DNA of 64,000 bases from Isoetes taiwanensis (GCA_021234155.1 JAJEKV010000066.1:7634618-7698617), one strand, 5' to 3'; positions 22,360 to 33,571 are shown, counted from the first letter of the stretch. Notes: generated by a model from the sequence alone, not told the origin. Translations and numbers: made by a program.

Positions 22360-24580
22360 AGAATGAAGAAAAGGAGGAAGCGCTTCTGAGGGCTGAAGCC
22401 ATCTGCTCAAAGTGATCCTCACTTGAGTGAGGACGGGCACCATTATGGTACCGCTTATGAGATCCCCGGCGCGATTGAAGAGCTTGAGGAGTGTTTTGGC
22501 CAAGGGCGTGATCGCATCTATAAGAAAGCGAGAGCGACCATGTCTTCAAGGGCGCCGCGGGCGCCCAAGAAATGTACCGACATTCCATGAGGAGACAGTC
22601 TCAAGGCCAAAGGCACCGACGCCGCATTTGGATTGCAAAGGAAAATGGGACGCCGATTTAAGGAGCTTAGCAAAATGCATTTGAGGGCAGCGCAAAATCG
22701 CCGCTTGAAGATGGACGTAAGGATCGTGAGGTGGAGGCATTCTCGCAAGAAGGTGTTGAGACCATGAAGCGCATCCGCTGGCCGTTGCCAACCACGCCAT
22801 TAGCAATGTAGATCCAATTGGTGGTGTTGTCCGTGAGTGGCACCTTTCTTCCCAATGTGAGCTTAACAAAACGCGGATCCCACCGAGATCCGCCGAGATC
22901 CGAGGTGGTGTCCACCGCATGACCATCCATGACCTTGGTCCAAAAAGGAAGGCGCCAATCGAAAGTCAGAACCCGGGGCGGAGGTACCCTGGAAGCATAG
23001 GGAGAAGGAACCATGCCCGTATGGGTTGCCGAAAGCGCCTCCCCGAATTGATCGACAAGATCCGGATCAAGCGCCCGACACCAACGATCCCAAAGAGAAG
23101 CAGAGAGCCGAGAGTTGACAGAGGGCTATCCCATCCCGGTGGGGACCGCCTTTGCTATCCAACGTAGCTTGTAACTGATTGTAAATCCAAATGAGGTGTC
23201 GTGATATAAATTTGTGCATAGGGAAGATCTTCTGATGTCCTAGATACTTCCTAATTTGTTGCAGCCGCTTGCCAAGCCGAGAGATAAATGATTGGCAAGC
23301 TCGTGCATGTACCCCGATGAAGAGTTTGGGTCCGAGCAGATCCGCAAGATATGGATTGTTATCCCGAAGCACCCATTGCACAAAGGGGTCACCCCGAAAA
23401 GTCGGGCGGGCCCATTTCCAAAGTTTTCCCCGTGTATCACCCGATAGAAATCATGAAAGATGTAAGCCATGGGCTGAACCACTCAAGGTGAGAAAGTCCG
23501 GATCGGGTACGGTATGAGATCAAAGACGACAAGGGCACAAAGACAACCCTTTGTCTTCAATGGAGAGTTCGCCAAATCAAGAAAATCAGCACCGCCGGGG
23601 ATATCCACAGTGGCCATCGGCCGCTGCCACTTTGAAAGGAAGAGGTGGCGCCGAAAGCAACCACATAATCATGATAGCGTGAGGGAGCCGGGAAGTCAAC
23701 CGGCATTCTCGTGAAGAATTGTAGTCCGGGCGCCAAGTTTTGCTTGAGCCTCATCGCCAGATCAATAGCTTGCCGCAAAAATGTTGTTCGGTGATCACGG
23801 ATCCGATTGTCCCTTTCGAGTAGCAGCGGATCGGGTCACGGACCCGCTTCGAAGGATTGACCCGGAGGAGGATTTCCCCTGTATTGAGACGGCACCGGCA
23901 ATCTCCGCCATCTAGTATTTTCTGCTTCTCGCCTCTCGTAGTTTCCATCTTGAAGAGAGGTGAGCCGAGAGGTCTGTGGTAGAAAGCCGAGCCGCCAAGG
24001 AGGCTTAATTTGAGCGCCCCGGCCGAAAAGATTTTGAACTTGAGTGCTGAAATTTTCACACGCCGGAAAGTACAAGGCATTGAGTTTAGCAATATCAAGG
24101 CCCTGGTACTCGAGAGCTGCTTTGGACTTGTTGTGCTCCAATAAAGTCCTAATTTCTCGACCGAGCCGAGCCCGCTGATCCGCGAAAGTTGGCTGACTTG
24201 AGCTTGTGTACTTTTGAGATCCGCATGAGCCCGTAAGAGAGCTTCATGCTTGTCTTGAAGTTTGGCCTCCAAAGTTGCAACTTGGGCGCTTGCAGCCTTT
24301 GAAGGTCTTGGTGTACCGCATCGAGGCCTCGAAAAGTGCTGCTGAACCCCGCCATAAGAGCCGCCTTTGGGATTCTTGTAACTTAAGAGCAAAGAGCCTT
24401 GAGCATCCCGGCCGATACCGATACAACAACCGACGAGGGTGTTGTGGTGGTGGAGCCGGCCGCTGCCCGGGTTTGGGAGGTCCGGGAAAAATGGTGTGAA
24501 GTGGATGGTGTAGCTGAGGAGGAGACAAAGGACATGAGTGTGACCGTGGTCATGACCGTGGAAGACGGGCGAAGTGCCAA
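22360..24580 (-). pseudogene. Coding-like region with Pro-rich and coiled-coil parts (copy A)
   Basis: The minus strand carries long readable stretches in shifting frames. From the 5' side: a Pro/His/Ser/Thr-rich segment (24,580-24,390); a coiled coil QVATLEAKLQDKHEALLRAH (about 24,290-24,190); ALYFPACENFSTQVQNLF (about 24,080); then at 23,480-23,240 a VVQPMAYIFHDFYRVI-like stretch. QWVLRDNNPYLADLLGPKLF lies at 23,381-23,320 and further text runs to about 22,540. I do not recognise the family. It lies between the Ty3 integrase and the 3' LTR on the same strand, the place where some plant Ty3 lineages (Athila, Tat) carry an extra ORF. It could instead be a separate captured gene. Copy B preserves the coiled coil and several of the other stretches. 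Confidence 0.45.
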
Positions 24581-26200
24581 CTTGGTGAGTGATTGGAAGG
24601 GGAGCCGAAAGTGGAATTATGAGAATTTGGTGGTGTGGGAGGGAAGTAATGACGGATGAGGGCTTGAAAGTGCCCTCCCACGTAAACTTCAGAAATGGAA
24701 GTGGTACCGGCTAGGGTCCATTTCTTGGAGAAGACGATAGAACATCATTTGGGGCCAATCTATGTGGTGTTTGGAGTGTGTAGCGTTGAGGACCAGTTAT
24801 AGAAAGGCTTATTGATATGGGTGTTCTTGATAGAATACCCAAGGAATTTTCGCCACGTAAATTTAACAAAGGTCTCGTGGAGGCTTGTCGATATTGGTCG
24901 ACGATGGACATTGGCATGATAAGCGTGTGCACCAAACTCGTGGACATCGATATCCTCAGTGATAGCGCAATTCATGATACACAAGGGGTGTGCAAGGGAA
25001 TATGAAATACCTCAGAAATCAAATGTTGAGTCAATGAAATAGTGGTGCCATCGATTACGCTGGTGTAACCTTGCGGCCGTTAACGATATTTACGATGAAC
25101 CGCCGCGAATCGGGTCGATTTGGAGCCTAAGTTCCATTTGAGAGAATTCAGAAGCCGGGTGTCGCTCAAATGACTTTTTATTTGGGCCAACAAGGGCTTC
25201 ACCTAAAGTGGGCGCCAAGAAGGATACAGATGCAAAAGGGCCGATCCTTGGGAGCAAAGAGCTTGAAGTGTAGAAAATCTTGGGGCAGCCATGGAATGAT
25301 GTGCGCGACTAAGAGGGATGTCAAAGGCGGAAGACGAAAAGTCGAAAGCACCCGAGGACGGCGCGCAGAGGAACTAAAAGGTTTGTTTTAGGGCGCACAA
25401 CCGGAGGCTAAGAGGTATGAAGAGTGCGAAACCGAACCGCTGATGGTGCCAGGTGTCAAAAGATGCTAAGAAGGGTATTGAGAGGCAAAAATTTGGCTAA
25501 GTCCCAAAAACGTAAGGGAGAAGCAATGAACGGTGAGGATGAGACGGAAAGAAAGATCGGATGTGACAGATGGCAAAGGACACCCATTAATGTTCGGACG
25601 GGCGGGAAAGAAGGAATGGCATTCAATGCCGGGTAACTCGGGTGGGATATCATTAAAAGGAATGTGTCAAGGTACCATGGCTAGATATGCTACGGAGAAC
25701 AGATTCTCATTTTAGAAACAAATTTTGCATTGCAAAACACGCTATGATTTGTGTGATTGGTCCACGCCGACAAGGAGTTCCTCGCCATTATATAAGACGA
25801 ATCGAGAGAAACGAAGGCATCCGATGGCGCCGCATGGCCGCCGCCGGCTTGAACGAAGATTGCACAATGCCCACTAACCGCCGAGTGGATCACTTGTAAG
25901 ATGAATTGTTCGATCTCGGGCGCTGCCACAACCGCGGGCATTCGTGATGGACGGGTGGGTGTGCCGGGATGGCTGAACATCCCGACCAAGACCAACGGAT
26001 GGAGGTGGTTCTCATCTTCGCCGATCCCGAGCGTAACCCTACCATCTCCTCCAAGATCACCTCTCTGCCCAACCCCGAGTAGAGGGTTTTTCCTCGTAGG
26101 GACTTAGTAAATAGGGCTCGAGTCCGCTTTTGTATATAGGGCGCGCCCATAGCGAAATAGCCGGGTCATTCCACATTTTGTAAAAAAATCTCCACTATAA
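24580..26200 (-). other. Unassigned spacer between coding-like region and integrase
   Basis: Many short open frames on both strands and no recognised motif. Weak minus-strand text near 26,150-25,890 (IRWSWSGCSAIPAHP) may be part of the same retroelement. The base composition resembles the flanking element, with many CCG/CGG triplets. Confidence 0.4.
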
Positions 26201-26217
26201 TATAATCCACCGCCTTT

Positions 26218-27330
26218 CTAGTCACTTTCTCGTGGTGTTTGCTTCTTGAACTGCCTCGCGTGTTGATGTTCACTTTCTCGTGGTGATGAAATGCTTTGAG
26301 ACGAAAAACCATTAACCAATGTAGGTAATGGAGTGCCATCTAACTCAGCTAGTTGGAAAACGCTTGGTCTAACCACTTGAACAATTTGATAAGGGCCAAG
26401 CCAACGAAACTTGAGTTTACCCGAAAATTTTTTGTACCGAATCATAAAGAAGAACCAAATCTCCTTCTTTGAATGTTTTTGTCTTCAAACGCTTGTCATG
26501 TAAAGATTTTTGCAACCGTTGTCCATGAAGAACACCTAATATAAGCATCCCTTCAAGTTCATCCAACTGTTTCTAATTGATAGACCCGCTTCTTTGAGAG
26601 CACCGGTGGATTATGAGCAAGAGCCAATTGAAAACCCGAGTGTTGGAAGGATGTATTCAAATGGCATGAGAGCTTCCCCGACCATAAACCAATTTAAAAG
26701 GAGTGTGACCCAGAAAGCAATCTTGAAACAAGTATTGTAGGCCCAAAGAACAAGAGGGAAGTTTTGTCCGCCAACTGGTAAGGGAAGCCGCCACAAATTT
26801 TCTTGAGAATGGTGACCGTAGTTTTGTTGGTGCTTTCGCCAACCCATTGCCTTGAGGATAGTAAGGTGTGCTCTTGTGATGATGTATCGAGATAATCCAC
26901 GCACTTTGATAGTATGATTGATGAAATGAACACCACTGGCCACCGACCAGCCCGTGGGGCAGCGAATCGCCGCGGATGATTTGTTGATAGAGGACTCTAG
27001 CCGCGGCTTGCAGCAGTTGTTGTCCGAAGTGCACAAGCTTCCGCCCATTTGGTGGCGAAGAGTCGCGAGAACCGTAATGTATCGGCACGAAAGTGTGCCT
27101 CGCAGAGGATCTATAGGTCCCACAAAGTCCATTCCCCCATTTGCCGGGGGAAGTGGGCGCATGGCGGGCGCGCCAAGGGAAGAGCCGCCACGGGTCGCGG
27201 GGCGCCCCACCACGGGTAAGCCCACACGCGCGGGCGCATGGAGCATCTTTGAAGAGCGTGGGCCAATAATACCCTGGGCGAAGGATTTTACAGCGCCGTG
27301 GTGTCACCATGAAAATGACCACCACCGAGC
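26218..27330 (-). pseudogene. Ty3 integrase, frame-broken
   Basis: Minus-strand text spread over several frames gives an integrase that would join retrotransposon cDNA to host DNA. From the N side: GYYWPTLFKDA near 27,260, the start of the zinc-binding/linker part; GGMDFVGPIDP near 27,140, the first catalytic Asp region; STPYYPQGNGLA near 26,860, around the last catalytic Glu; a NTCFK...GHTPFKLVYG stretch near 26,720; and the C-terminal block KFSGKLKFRWLGPYQIVQVV at 26,430-26,370, followed by FQLAELDGT...LVNGF. That C-terminal block is typical of Athila/Tat-like plant Ty3 elements. No chromodomain was seen after it. Frame breaks are numerous and may partly be sequencing error. Confidence 0.85.
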
Positions 27331-27539
27331 CCTTGATGAGCTTCTAACAATGTCCGAACTTCATGAGGTAGAACACAGCCGTCCGGCTGATGGTGTCCTT
27401 TACCCTTTTTAGTAGAGATGTCCCAAGAACCATGGTGTAGTCACCGACCTCTGAGAAATTGATGGCGACGGGATTGTCGCCATGTGAGAGAGCCGCCTCG
27501 CCTTCCGGGTGGAAGAGCACCGTGAGGAGGTACCGCCGA

Positions 27540-27985
27540 AAATCATGGAACCAATGTGGTGTTGCCGTGACTAAAAAGAGTTGAGCATCGTGGAAGGCCC
27601 CCGAGACCCCTGCGGATCATCCGCGGTGGATGCGGAAAGATAATCCGAACAACATGAGATTTGCCGCCTTTATGAACGATTTCAAAAGGAGCAAATTTTG
27701 AGAAGAAGGACCCAACGAGCAATGCGCCCGGCGGGCGGGACTTGTTGATCAAATAGAGGAGTGCTTGGTGGTCCACAAAGAACTTGATTTGACTGCCCAA
27801 AAGGTAATGACGAAGCCGCTGGACACGTAAAATGAGACCCAAAGCTTCACGCCCGCGGGCGTAATAGTTGGGCGCCGCAGTAATTGAGTTTTCTACCGGG
27901 CGAAATGATTTGGTTTATCGCAGCGCATCATATTCTTGAGAAAGAACAGCCCAATAGCAAACGCCGACATCGACATGAACGCGGA
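27540..27985 (-). pseudogene. Ty3 RNase H domain, frame-broken
   Basis: The minus strand shows VDASAFAIG-like text at 27,985-27,950 (first catalytic Asp area). Then comes QRLRHYLLGSQIKFFVDHQA with ALLYLINK at 27,820-27,730, the C-terminal half of a Ty3 RNase H with the conserved D-H pair, and FEIVHKGGKSHVV near 27,670. It would degrade the RNA strand during cDNA synthesis. It lies directly between the RT and integrase text, the normal Ty3 order. Confidence 0.85.
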
Positions 27986-28740
27986 AAGGGCTTGTCCCAT
28001 TGAGGAGGAACAAGAACCGGTGCTTGAGTAAGCAAAAGCTTCACCGTTGAAAAGCAGCTCACCGAATTCCAAGCCTGTGGATTCGCCACCCGTGAGTTTA
28101 TGAATGGGATCTGCAATGGCTGCCAGTCCAGTATGAAGGTGGAGTAATAATTGACCTTCCCGTGAAAGAGCGTGGTCTCTTTGATATTGGCCGGTGCTTG
28201 AGCCTTGAGCACAATAATCGATTTTGGCGTGATCGGTGATTCCTCGCTTTTTCGACAACATGGCCTAACAATCGCACCGGTGACGCGAAAAGGTGCATTT
28301 CTCGTGATTGAGACTAATGCCTGACTCATCACATTTCCGGAAGACGAAGTTCCAATTTATCCAAATGGTCACCATGGAACCAGAGGCGAGAAGTCATCTT
28401 GAAAAAATTTGCAAGAAGGGATTTTCCTTCATGAAATCATAAAAACCCGAGCATGATGCGCTGAAATGTTGAAGGAGAGTTGATAATCCAAAAGGAACCA
28501 CCTTGTAGGCAAAGGTGACCCCACCGGGTGGTGAAAGTGGTCTTGAGTTGATCAGATTCTTTGATGGAGATCCGATTGTAGCCGTAAAAACCATCCATAA
28601 AGGAGTACATCTCATGTCCAAACCACTTCTTCCGTAACTTGGTCCGTGAAGGAAGTGGAAAATGATCACGCCCGTGGGCCCATTGAGTTTCCGATAGTCC
28701 ACACGCCGATCTTACCATTGTGCTTAAGGGCAATGACGAT
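27985..28740 (-). pseudogene. Ty3 reverse transcriptase, frame-broken
   Basis: Minus-strand motifs in order: DYRKLNGPTG near 28,700; SFMDGFYGYNRISIKESDQL and KTTFTTRWG at 28,610-28,530; PFGLS near 28,490; TFQRIM near 28,455; the catalytic box region at 28,405-28,390 reading FFQDDF; HGDHLDKLEL near 28,370; LLGHVV near 28,260; and HGKVNYYSTFI near 28,155. The order and wording match plant Ty3 RT. The catalytic box has Gln where this family usually has Leu/Met/Val; both Asp are kept. At least four frame changes occur. Confidence 0.88.
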
Positions 28741-29560
28741 GGGGCTCACCCATTCGTAATGTTTGACCTCATAGATCAAACCCCGCAGCTAGGAGTTTGT
28801 CAATTTCCCCTTGACGCCATCACTGTGATTAGGGTTGAGCTCAGATCGTCCGCTGTTACACCGGGTCGCATCGATTTGGTAGGAAATGGTGAGTTCCCCA
28901 AGCTTTGTTGATTCCCCGAAGATCTTTGTAACCCGTGCCAAAATGTGTTTGAATTTTTTGAACAAAATGCGACAGCCCCGCTACGATAAGGAGCCTAAGG
29001 TTTGCAGCAATGCGACAGGTTGATTGTTGCCAACGCCCACAATCTCGACTTCGAGTCCAATATGGGTATGACTCCCGATCCCGGACAATGTGTGCGTGGA
29101 GGTTGAGCATAACCGATGCGGGCACTTTGCGCGGTGAAAAAGAGAGATTGCTCGTCATCTAGCGCTGGTTGCTTCATGACAAATGTACATCAACAAGAGC
29201 TGCGTGAGTGTCGCGATTCCAAAAGTGATCAACGCTGGATTCGATTGCAAAGGAGCCGATAGGGTCAAGTAAGGCAGCCACGTACCGGTCCCCGACAAGA
29301 GTCATTTCTCCCAAGGATCAAAGATATTCTGTAGGATGACAGAGGCGCACTCGCGTGAGCCCCGAACTTGATAAATATTCTCGAAGCTTCTTCAATCGGT
29401 TCGAGAGAAGGTTCCGCATTGTCAACAGAAATGATCCCCGCCTGTTTGCAAGTCCATGGTGGCATTGAGATGACCATCGTCAAGTGATGACTAACTGTCC
29501 ATGGCCCAAGAATGGATACTCTTTGCCCGGGCGGAGAAAAGGTCTGCGACCAAAGATTTC
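28740..29560 (-). pseudogene. Ty3 spacer between protease and RT
   Basis: Readable minus-strand text (for example RVTKIFGESTKLGELTISYQ near 28,920, and a stretch at 29,158-28,856) links the protease to the RT, with stops and shifts. No separate domain recognised. This region normally holds the N-terminal part of RT. Confidence 0.5.
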
Positions 29561-29564
29561 ATAG

Positions 29565-29920
29565 TCACCGGATCTTCGCCAGCCTTCCAAACTCCAAATT
29601 CCATGGGAAAGTTGAGATCACCAATGTTGATGTGAAGAATAGGTGTGACGCCGAGGTCGCTGCGTGGATATGGCCATTTAGCCAATTTGATGTCATATGG
29701 GGCACGAAAAGAGTTGTGTGGATGCCCATTTGTTTGGCGAGTTTATCCGCGATGAGATTGACTGGCTTACCTCCATCGATTTGAACATGGTTGACTTGGC
29801 TGATTTCCCAATCGCGGGTATGGACCGTGGGTGTAGAGGTAGCTACAGCCCTAACCAAAAACAGTTGAGTGGTAACCGGTCCTTGAGAGCAGGACAGAGT
29901 TTTAAAAATGGCTGCCAAGG
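29565..29920 (-). pseudogene. Ty3 aspartic protease
   Basis: The minus strand is open for 117 codons. It contains ISQVNHVQIDGGKPVNLIAD, where IDGG at about 29,770-29,780 takes the place of the usual D-S/T-G active site, followed by LAKQMGIHTTLFVPH and WLNGHIHA. The layout (strand, DxG, 'VNLI', then about 25 residues on a GH-containing strand) fits the retropepsin-like protease of plant Ty3 elements, which cuts the gag-pol polyprotein. The DGG variant is also seen in some plant lineages. It lies immediately downstream of the gag zinc knuckle. Confidence 0.7.
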
Positions 29921-29929
29921 TTAAAGGAA

Positions 29930-30121
29930 TTTTGATCTGGCGCAGCTCCTCTGGAGTTCGAGAGGCACATGAGAAAAAGGACCGGTTCCACCGGTGCTGA
30001 GTAGCGTGGCGTAGCGCAACTTTTTGAGTAAGTCAACCCCTACCGCAATATTGACATGTCCGAGCCGCGGAGGTTGAGATATTGAGGGGGTATCTTGTCT
30101 TTGTTGAGCTCTGGGCTTGCA
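29930..30121 (-). pseudogene. Ty3 gag C-terminus with zinc knuckle
   Basis: The minus strand reads TCQYCGRGLTYSKSC near 30,060-30,020, close to the CX2CX4HX4C knuckle that packages RNA but one residue short and without the His. It is directly upstream of the protease, the normal place. Homology to a retroelement stops near 30,121, so most of gag and the 5' LTR are absent. Confidence 0.5.
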
Positions 30122-30800
30122 ACTGCGGGACTACTTGATATCACATTATCTTTCCGTATAAAATGTTTTTGACCTGGTGGCTTTCTCAGAATGCATCTGA
30201 TTTAGCTCAGTTGTCTCTTGGGAAGCCAACCAACTGTTCCGCAGCCCTGTTTGCCACAATCAATAACATCAAGCATGCACCTATTTATAAACGATTCTCT
30301 TGAGACAAATTTAAAAGACCACGCCAAAGGAAACTTGCCACTTGGAAGTAATACAGAAAGTATTTATTCAAAACTTTATCATATAAGGACACAGGGGTAA
30401 AATCTTTATCGTGCTAACATTATATTGTTCAGCATTAGCATTATTTGTGGACATTCTGTATTTCGTCCTCTGATCTATAATAACACTGAACATAAGAATA
30501 TGAGCAACATGTTGTAGAAAAGTAGCTTCAGCGACCATCCGCTTTACATCATCTGCTCGTCCGTCCATCATTTCTACAATAGCTGTGGGACCTTCAAGGT
30601 AATACGTAACCTTATAGGGGAATGCTCGGGCCTAAACTATAGAATTCTGGCTAAAACAAGTATTTCAGCAAGATTACCACAGAAACCCTTCCTCCTCAAA
30701 TTTACGCATATTGCAGGTTACTGAGCATATTGTTACAACGTACTAACAGTTTTAGCTCGGAAAAAATAAACAAAGGAAAACTCGAGCTTGGGAAACTAAC
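30122..30800 (-). other. Presumed start of APC8 intron 1
   Basis: AT-rich DNA between the splice donor and the Ty3 gag end. A 67-codon minus-strand open frame at 30,571-30,368 shows no family resemblance. No acceptor followed by APC8-like coding was seen. Confidence 0.45.
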
Positions 30801-30895
30801 CATTTAGCAGCCGTGTAGAGTCCACGCTCTCGTAAATCATGGATGGCACTTCTAAGCTGACATCGTTGCGAGCTCGTCATAGTCGCGGCCGCCAT
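30801..30895 (-). CDS. APC8: APC8/CDC23-like anaphase-promoting complex subunit, exon 1
   Basis: The minus-strand ATG at 30,895 sits in a good context (GCGGCTATGGCGG). It opens 31 codons plus two bases, including CQLRSAIHDLRERGLYTAAK, before AAATG|GTTAGT, a strong splice donor at 30,801/30,800 that splits a Trp codon. The L-R-x-A-I-x-x-L-x-x-R-x-L-Y-x-A-A-K-W pattern matches the N-terminus of plant APC8 (CDC23), a TPR scaffold subunit of the anaphase-promoting ubiquitin ligase in the nucleus. An in-frame Met lies farther upstream at 30,964, but the inner Met matches the family better. No exon 2 was found in the 680 bp before the Ty3 remnant. Either intron 1 is very long, or this is a stranded gene fragment. 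Confidence 0.65.
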
Positions 30896-31876
30896 AGCCG
30901 CTTTTTTCCCCAGTATGGACACATTATACACGTGTCCCAATTTTCGTGCCAGATAAGATGCCATGTCACTGTCTTAGGGTGCTTTCCCATGGGCAGAAAA
31001 TCTCCAGGTTTCTGAAAGTCTGGTCTGCTATTCCAATGTTCTCATGAGCTAAGAACCTGAGTGCCTGAGGGTTTAAGAACCTCGTTTGGAAAGTAATCCA
31101 GAGCGATTACTTTTGGACCTAGGCTTGACCTCATCGAGGTCCATAGAGTCCATAGGAAAAGCACCCTTATTCTACATTCTCCATAAACCTTAGGGCCGAT
31201 TCTATCGTCAGCGGCTTGGGAGCAAAATCTCAAGTGTGGCTTCCTTGTGTGACCTAAGCACAGCAGCAGCAATTAGTTCAAGAATTTAAAAAAAAATCAA
31301 AATTGGCGAATATCTACGGCATCTGCTCTCTACTTGGCATGAATCCGATTACGGCAATTATCATATCGAAAGTTCTTGGTGCTCTCGATAGTTAATTAGA
31401 GTGTTTTGCAATTAGATGTGAGAGATTTCGGTTTGAGGCGACATTTTGCTAAGCTGCGGTAGTGGAATCATCGTCGAAGTTTCAAATCGAGATGCCATCA
31501 AAGGATTAGTGTTCAGTTAATTGACACGCCCATAACTGTGCCAGTGGAATCTTAGCCTTAAAAGGGGGACATGACATTTCGCCGATTTAGGGCAAACTAT
31601 AATATCGTTGCCTCGAAAAAGCCTTTAGCCTAGCATTATTTGTGAAATTGCACTTGTTGGCATGAAATATCATGTTCCCTCTCGGACATTCACCGTCGTG
31701 GGTTTTAGGCGACCTATTACAAGGGATCCCTCTCTTGAGACAATCATTAGGGTTTAGGTACCGAGGTTAAGCCTTAATGAAAAAATATCATTTCTCTAAC
31801 CCGGGCGGTAATAAAGTACGATGCTCTCTTTATTGCATCCTATAAGCCGATTGGTCTTTGTGGGCGATAAAAACCA
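30896..31876. other. Region upstream of the APC8-like exon
   Basis: It would hold the promoter and 5' leader of the minus-strand gene. No clear TATA box or named element could be assigned. A 76-codon open frame at 31,272-31,042 on the minus strand is unrecognised. Confidence 0.35.
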
Positions 31877-32043
31877 TTACGTTACGATTACGTTACGTTA
31901 CGTTACGTTACGTTACGTTACGTTACGTTATGTTATGTTATGTTATGTTACGTTACGTTACGTTACGTTACGTTACGTTACGTTGCGTTACGTTCTTTAC
32001 GTTACGTTCTTTTACGTTGCGTTACGTCGATGCATTGCGTTAC
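31877..32043. repeat. TTACG pentanucleotide microsatellite
   Basis: About 30 units of TTACG/CGTTA with a central block of four TTATG variants at 31,926-31,948 and degenerate units (GCGTTACG, TTCTTTACG) toward the right. Translated frames through it (LRYVTLRYV...) are an artefact of the 5-bp period. Confidence 0.97.
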
Positions 32044-32859
32044 GAACACCATAAAGAAAAGAAATTTCAATAGAATATGAGAAAATTGAAAATGTCACCA
32101 ATTTCATAATTGTCAATTTCTTGGATCCACCTAGTATAGGGGTGAACAAACTTTGATGGCCAATGAAGTTGTTGTCAAAAGGCTTTCTATGATTGGAAGA
32201 TTTGGAGCAAGATTGGAGCAATCGGGGGATGCTATTCTAGGAGGAAGAGGCGATAGGGCATGATAAGGTTAGCACACAAACAATAATTCTATCATCCAAT
32301 AAATCGGCCAATAAATCGTAAGTAAATTCTTAAGCCACCCTTAAGGCCAAAGCTCATCACCCGACCATGCGGAAAGCAAAGAATCTCAAGATAGTCCGCA
32401 TAAAGTTTAGGCTACCTAAACAAAAAGGGTTTGGAAGGATCAACCCTTAGAGAATCTTCTCTAAGAACACACAATATTTGAAGGATAGTAGAGGCTTGGG
32501 AGGAACAAGAAGAAAGTAACAAAAAGGCAAGAATGTGTGAATCACAATAAAATACACCTCTTTCCCTTATATAGAGATCAAAGAGCCTTTGCTAAAAGGT
32601 AAAGATAAAGGTAAAGGTAAAGATATCTCAACCATTTACTAACATTGTATAAGTATCTCAATAGTTCGTGTCTTAATTTCCATGCGACTATCTCATCTTT
32701 ACTTTCCGAACCACTCCCGAGCTCGCCATGTTAGGCTGGGAAGAGCTCTTGACTATGGTGGATTGTTGAGTCATGAATCACGAGCAAGGCTACATAAACA
32801 CATGAATACATAACCACAAATGCTTTCGAAAATAATGAATATCATTTATAAAATATAAG
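32044..32859. other. No recognisable feature
   Basis: AT-rich DNA. A short run AAGGTAAAGATAAAGGTAAA near 32,600 is a simple repeat. No coding motif seen. Confidence 0.5.
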
Positions 32860-33250
32860 CCAATCTATGGAAATCTAAAGTAATCTTCATGAAGCCTTGC
32901 GAGGAATCTAAGGAAATCTCACAAAACCTAAGGAATTCTCATAGAATCTAGCGGTATCTTGGAGAACCTAGAGGAGTCTTCATAGAATCTAAAGGGAATT
33001 GCATGAAATATAATAGAATCTAAAGGAATCTCATAAAAGCTAAGCAAATCTAAGGGAATCTATGAAAATCTCATAGAATTTGGGGGAATCTAAAGGGAAT
33101 CTTCATAACATGAACAATCTAGGAGAATCATGATAGAATTCAAGAGAATCTCATAGAATCTAATAAAATATAAAGGAATCTCATAAAATCTAAAAGCGAA
33201 TCTAAGTAAAATCTAAGAAAATCTAAGGGAATCTTCACAAAAAGCACCTT
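32860..33250. repeat. Diffuse AATCTAA/TCTCATA imperfect repeat
   Basis: Roughly 20-25-bp degenerate units built from GGAATCT, AAATCTAA and CTCATAGAATCTAA recur about 15-20 times. The spacing varies, so this is a decayed minisatellite. Confidence 0.75.
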
Positions 33251-33496
33251 AGTCTAAAATTAGAAAGTTTTTTTGAAGCAGAATGGTTGTTCTAGATCTT
33301 TGATGAAGTACCTCAATCTAAAAAATAGAAACCTTTTTGGAAATATTGCAAAAAAGAGCAAAATAGAATCATTAGTGCGAGATCCCTCGGCTCACATTGA
33401 TTTAGAAATATACCCGTGGTAGCGATCTACGCCCTTGATGGGATCTGATCCCCGTTGCATGCTTGGGCCTTAAGGGGGAGGCTTTTAAAAGTTTTT

Positions 33497-33571
33497 TATG
33501 TTGTTTGAGGAATTTGAACCACGATCATTTGCTTCCCAATTTCCCCATTCTAACCATTAGGCCAAGCATTG
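33497..33571 (-). repeat. tRNA-like (SINE-head or pseudo-tRNA) sequence
   Basis: The minus strand has TGGCCTAATGG (33,564-33,554), like a polymerase III A box, and GGTTCAAATTCC (33,520-33,509), like a B box, 33 bp apart as in a tRNA. The acceptor ends do not pair, so it is not a working tRNA. It could be the head of a SINE or chance similarity. Confidence 0.35.

Larger units (their letters stand above)
1..24460. repeat. Long direct repeat, copy A
   Basis: This stretch recurs co-linearly and in the same orientation at 39,658-64,000. The distance between matching points shrinks slowly from 39,657 at the left to 39,623 near 11.6 kb, 39,555 near 18.5 kb and about 39,540 at the right, so small indels accumulate but the order is intact. 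Even the nested insertions are shared, so the duplication is younger than all of those insertions. The window cuts both copies: A enters inside a LINE and B leaves inside a coding-like region, so the true ends are unseen. It may be a real segmental duplication or a false duplication of two haplotypes in an assembly. Confidence 0.97.

Noticed and set aside
30368-30571. 67-codon minus-strand open frame as APC8 exon 2
   Set aside because: The text does not resemble the APC8 region that follows the conserved AAKW, and no good acceptor precedes a matching frame.
31821-32073. Plus-strand open frames LRYVTLRYV...
   Set aside because: Produced by the 5-bp microsatellite, which lacks stops in these frames.
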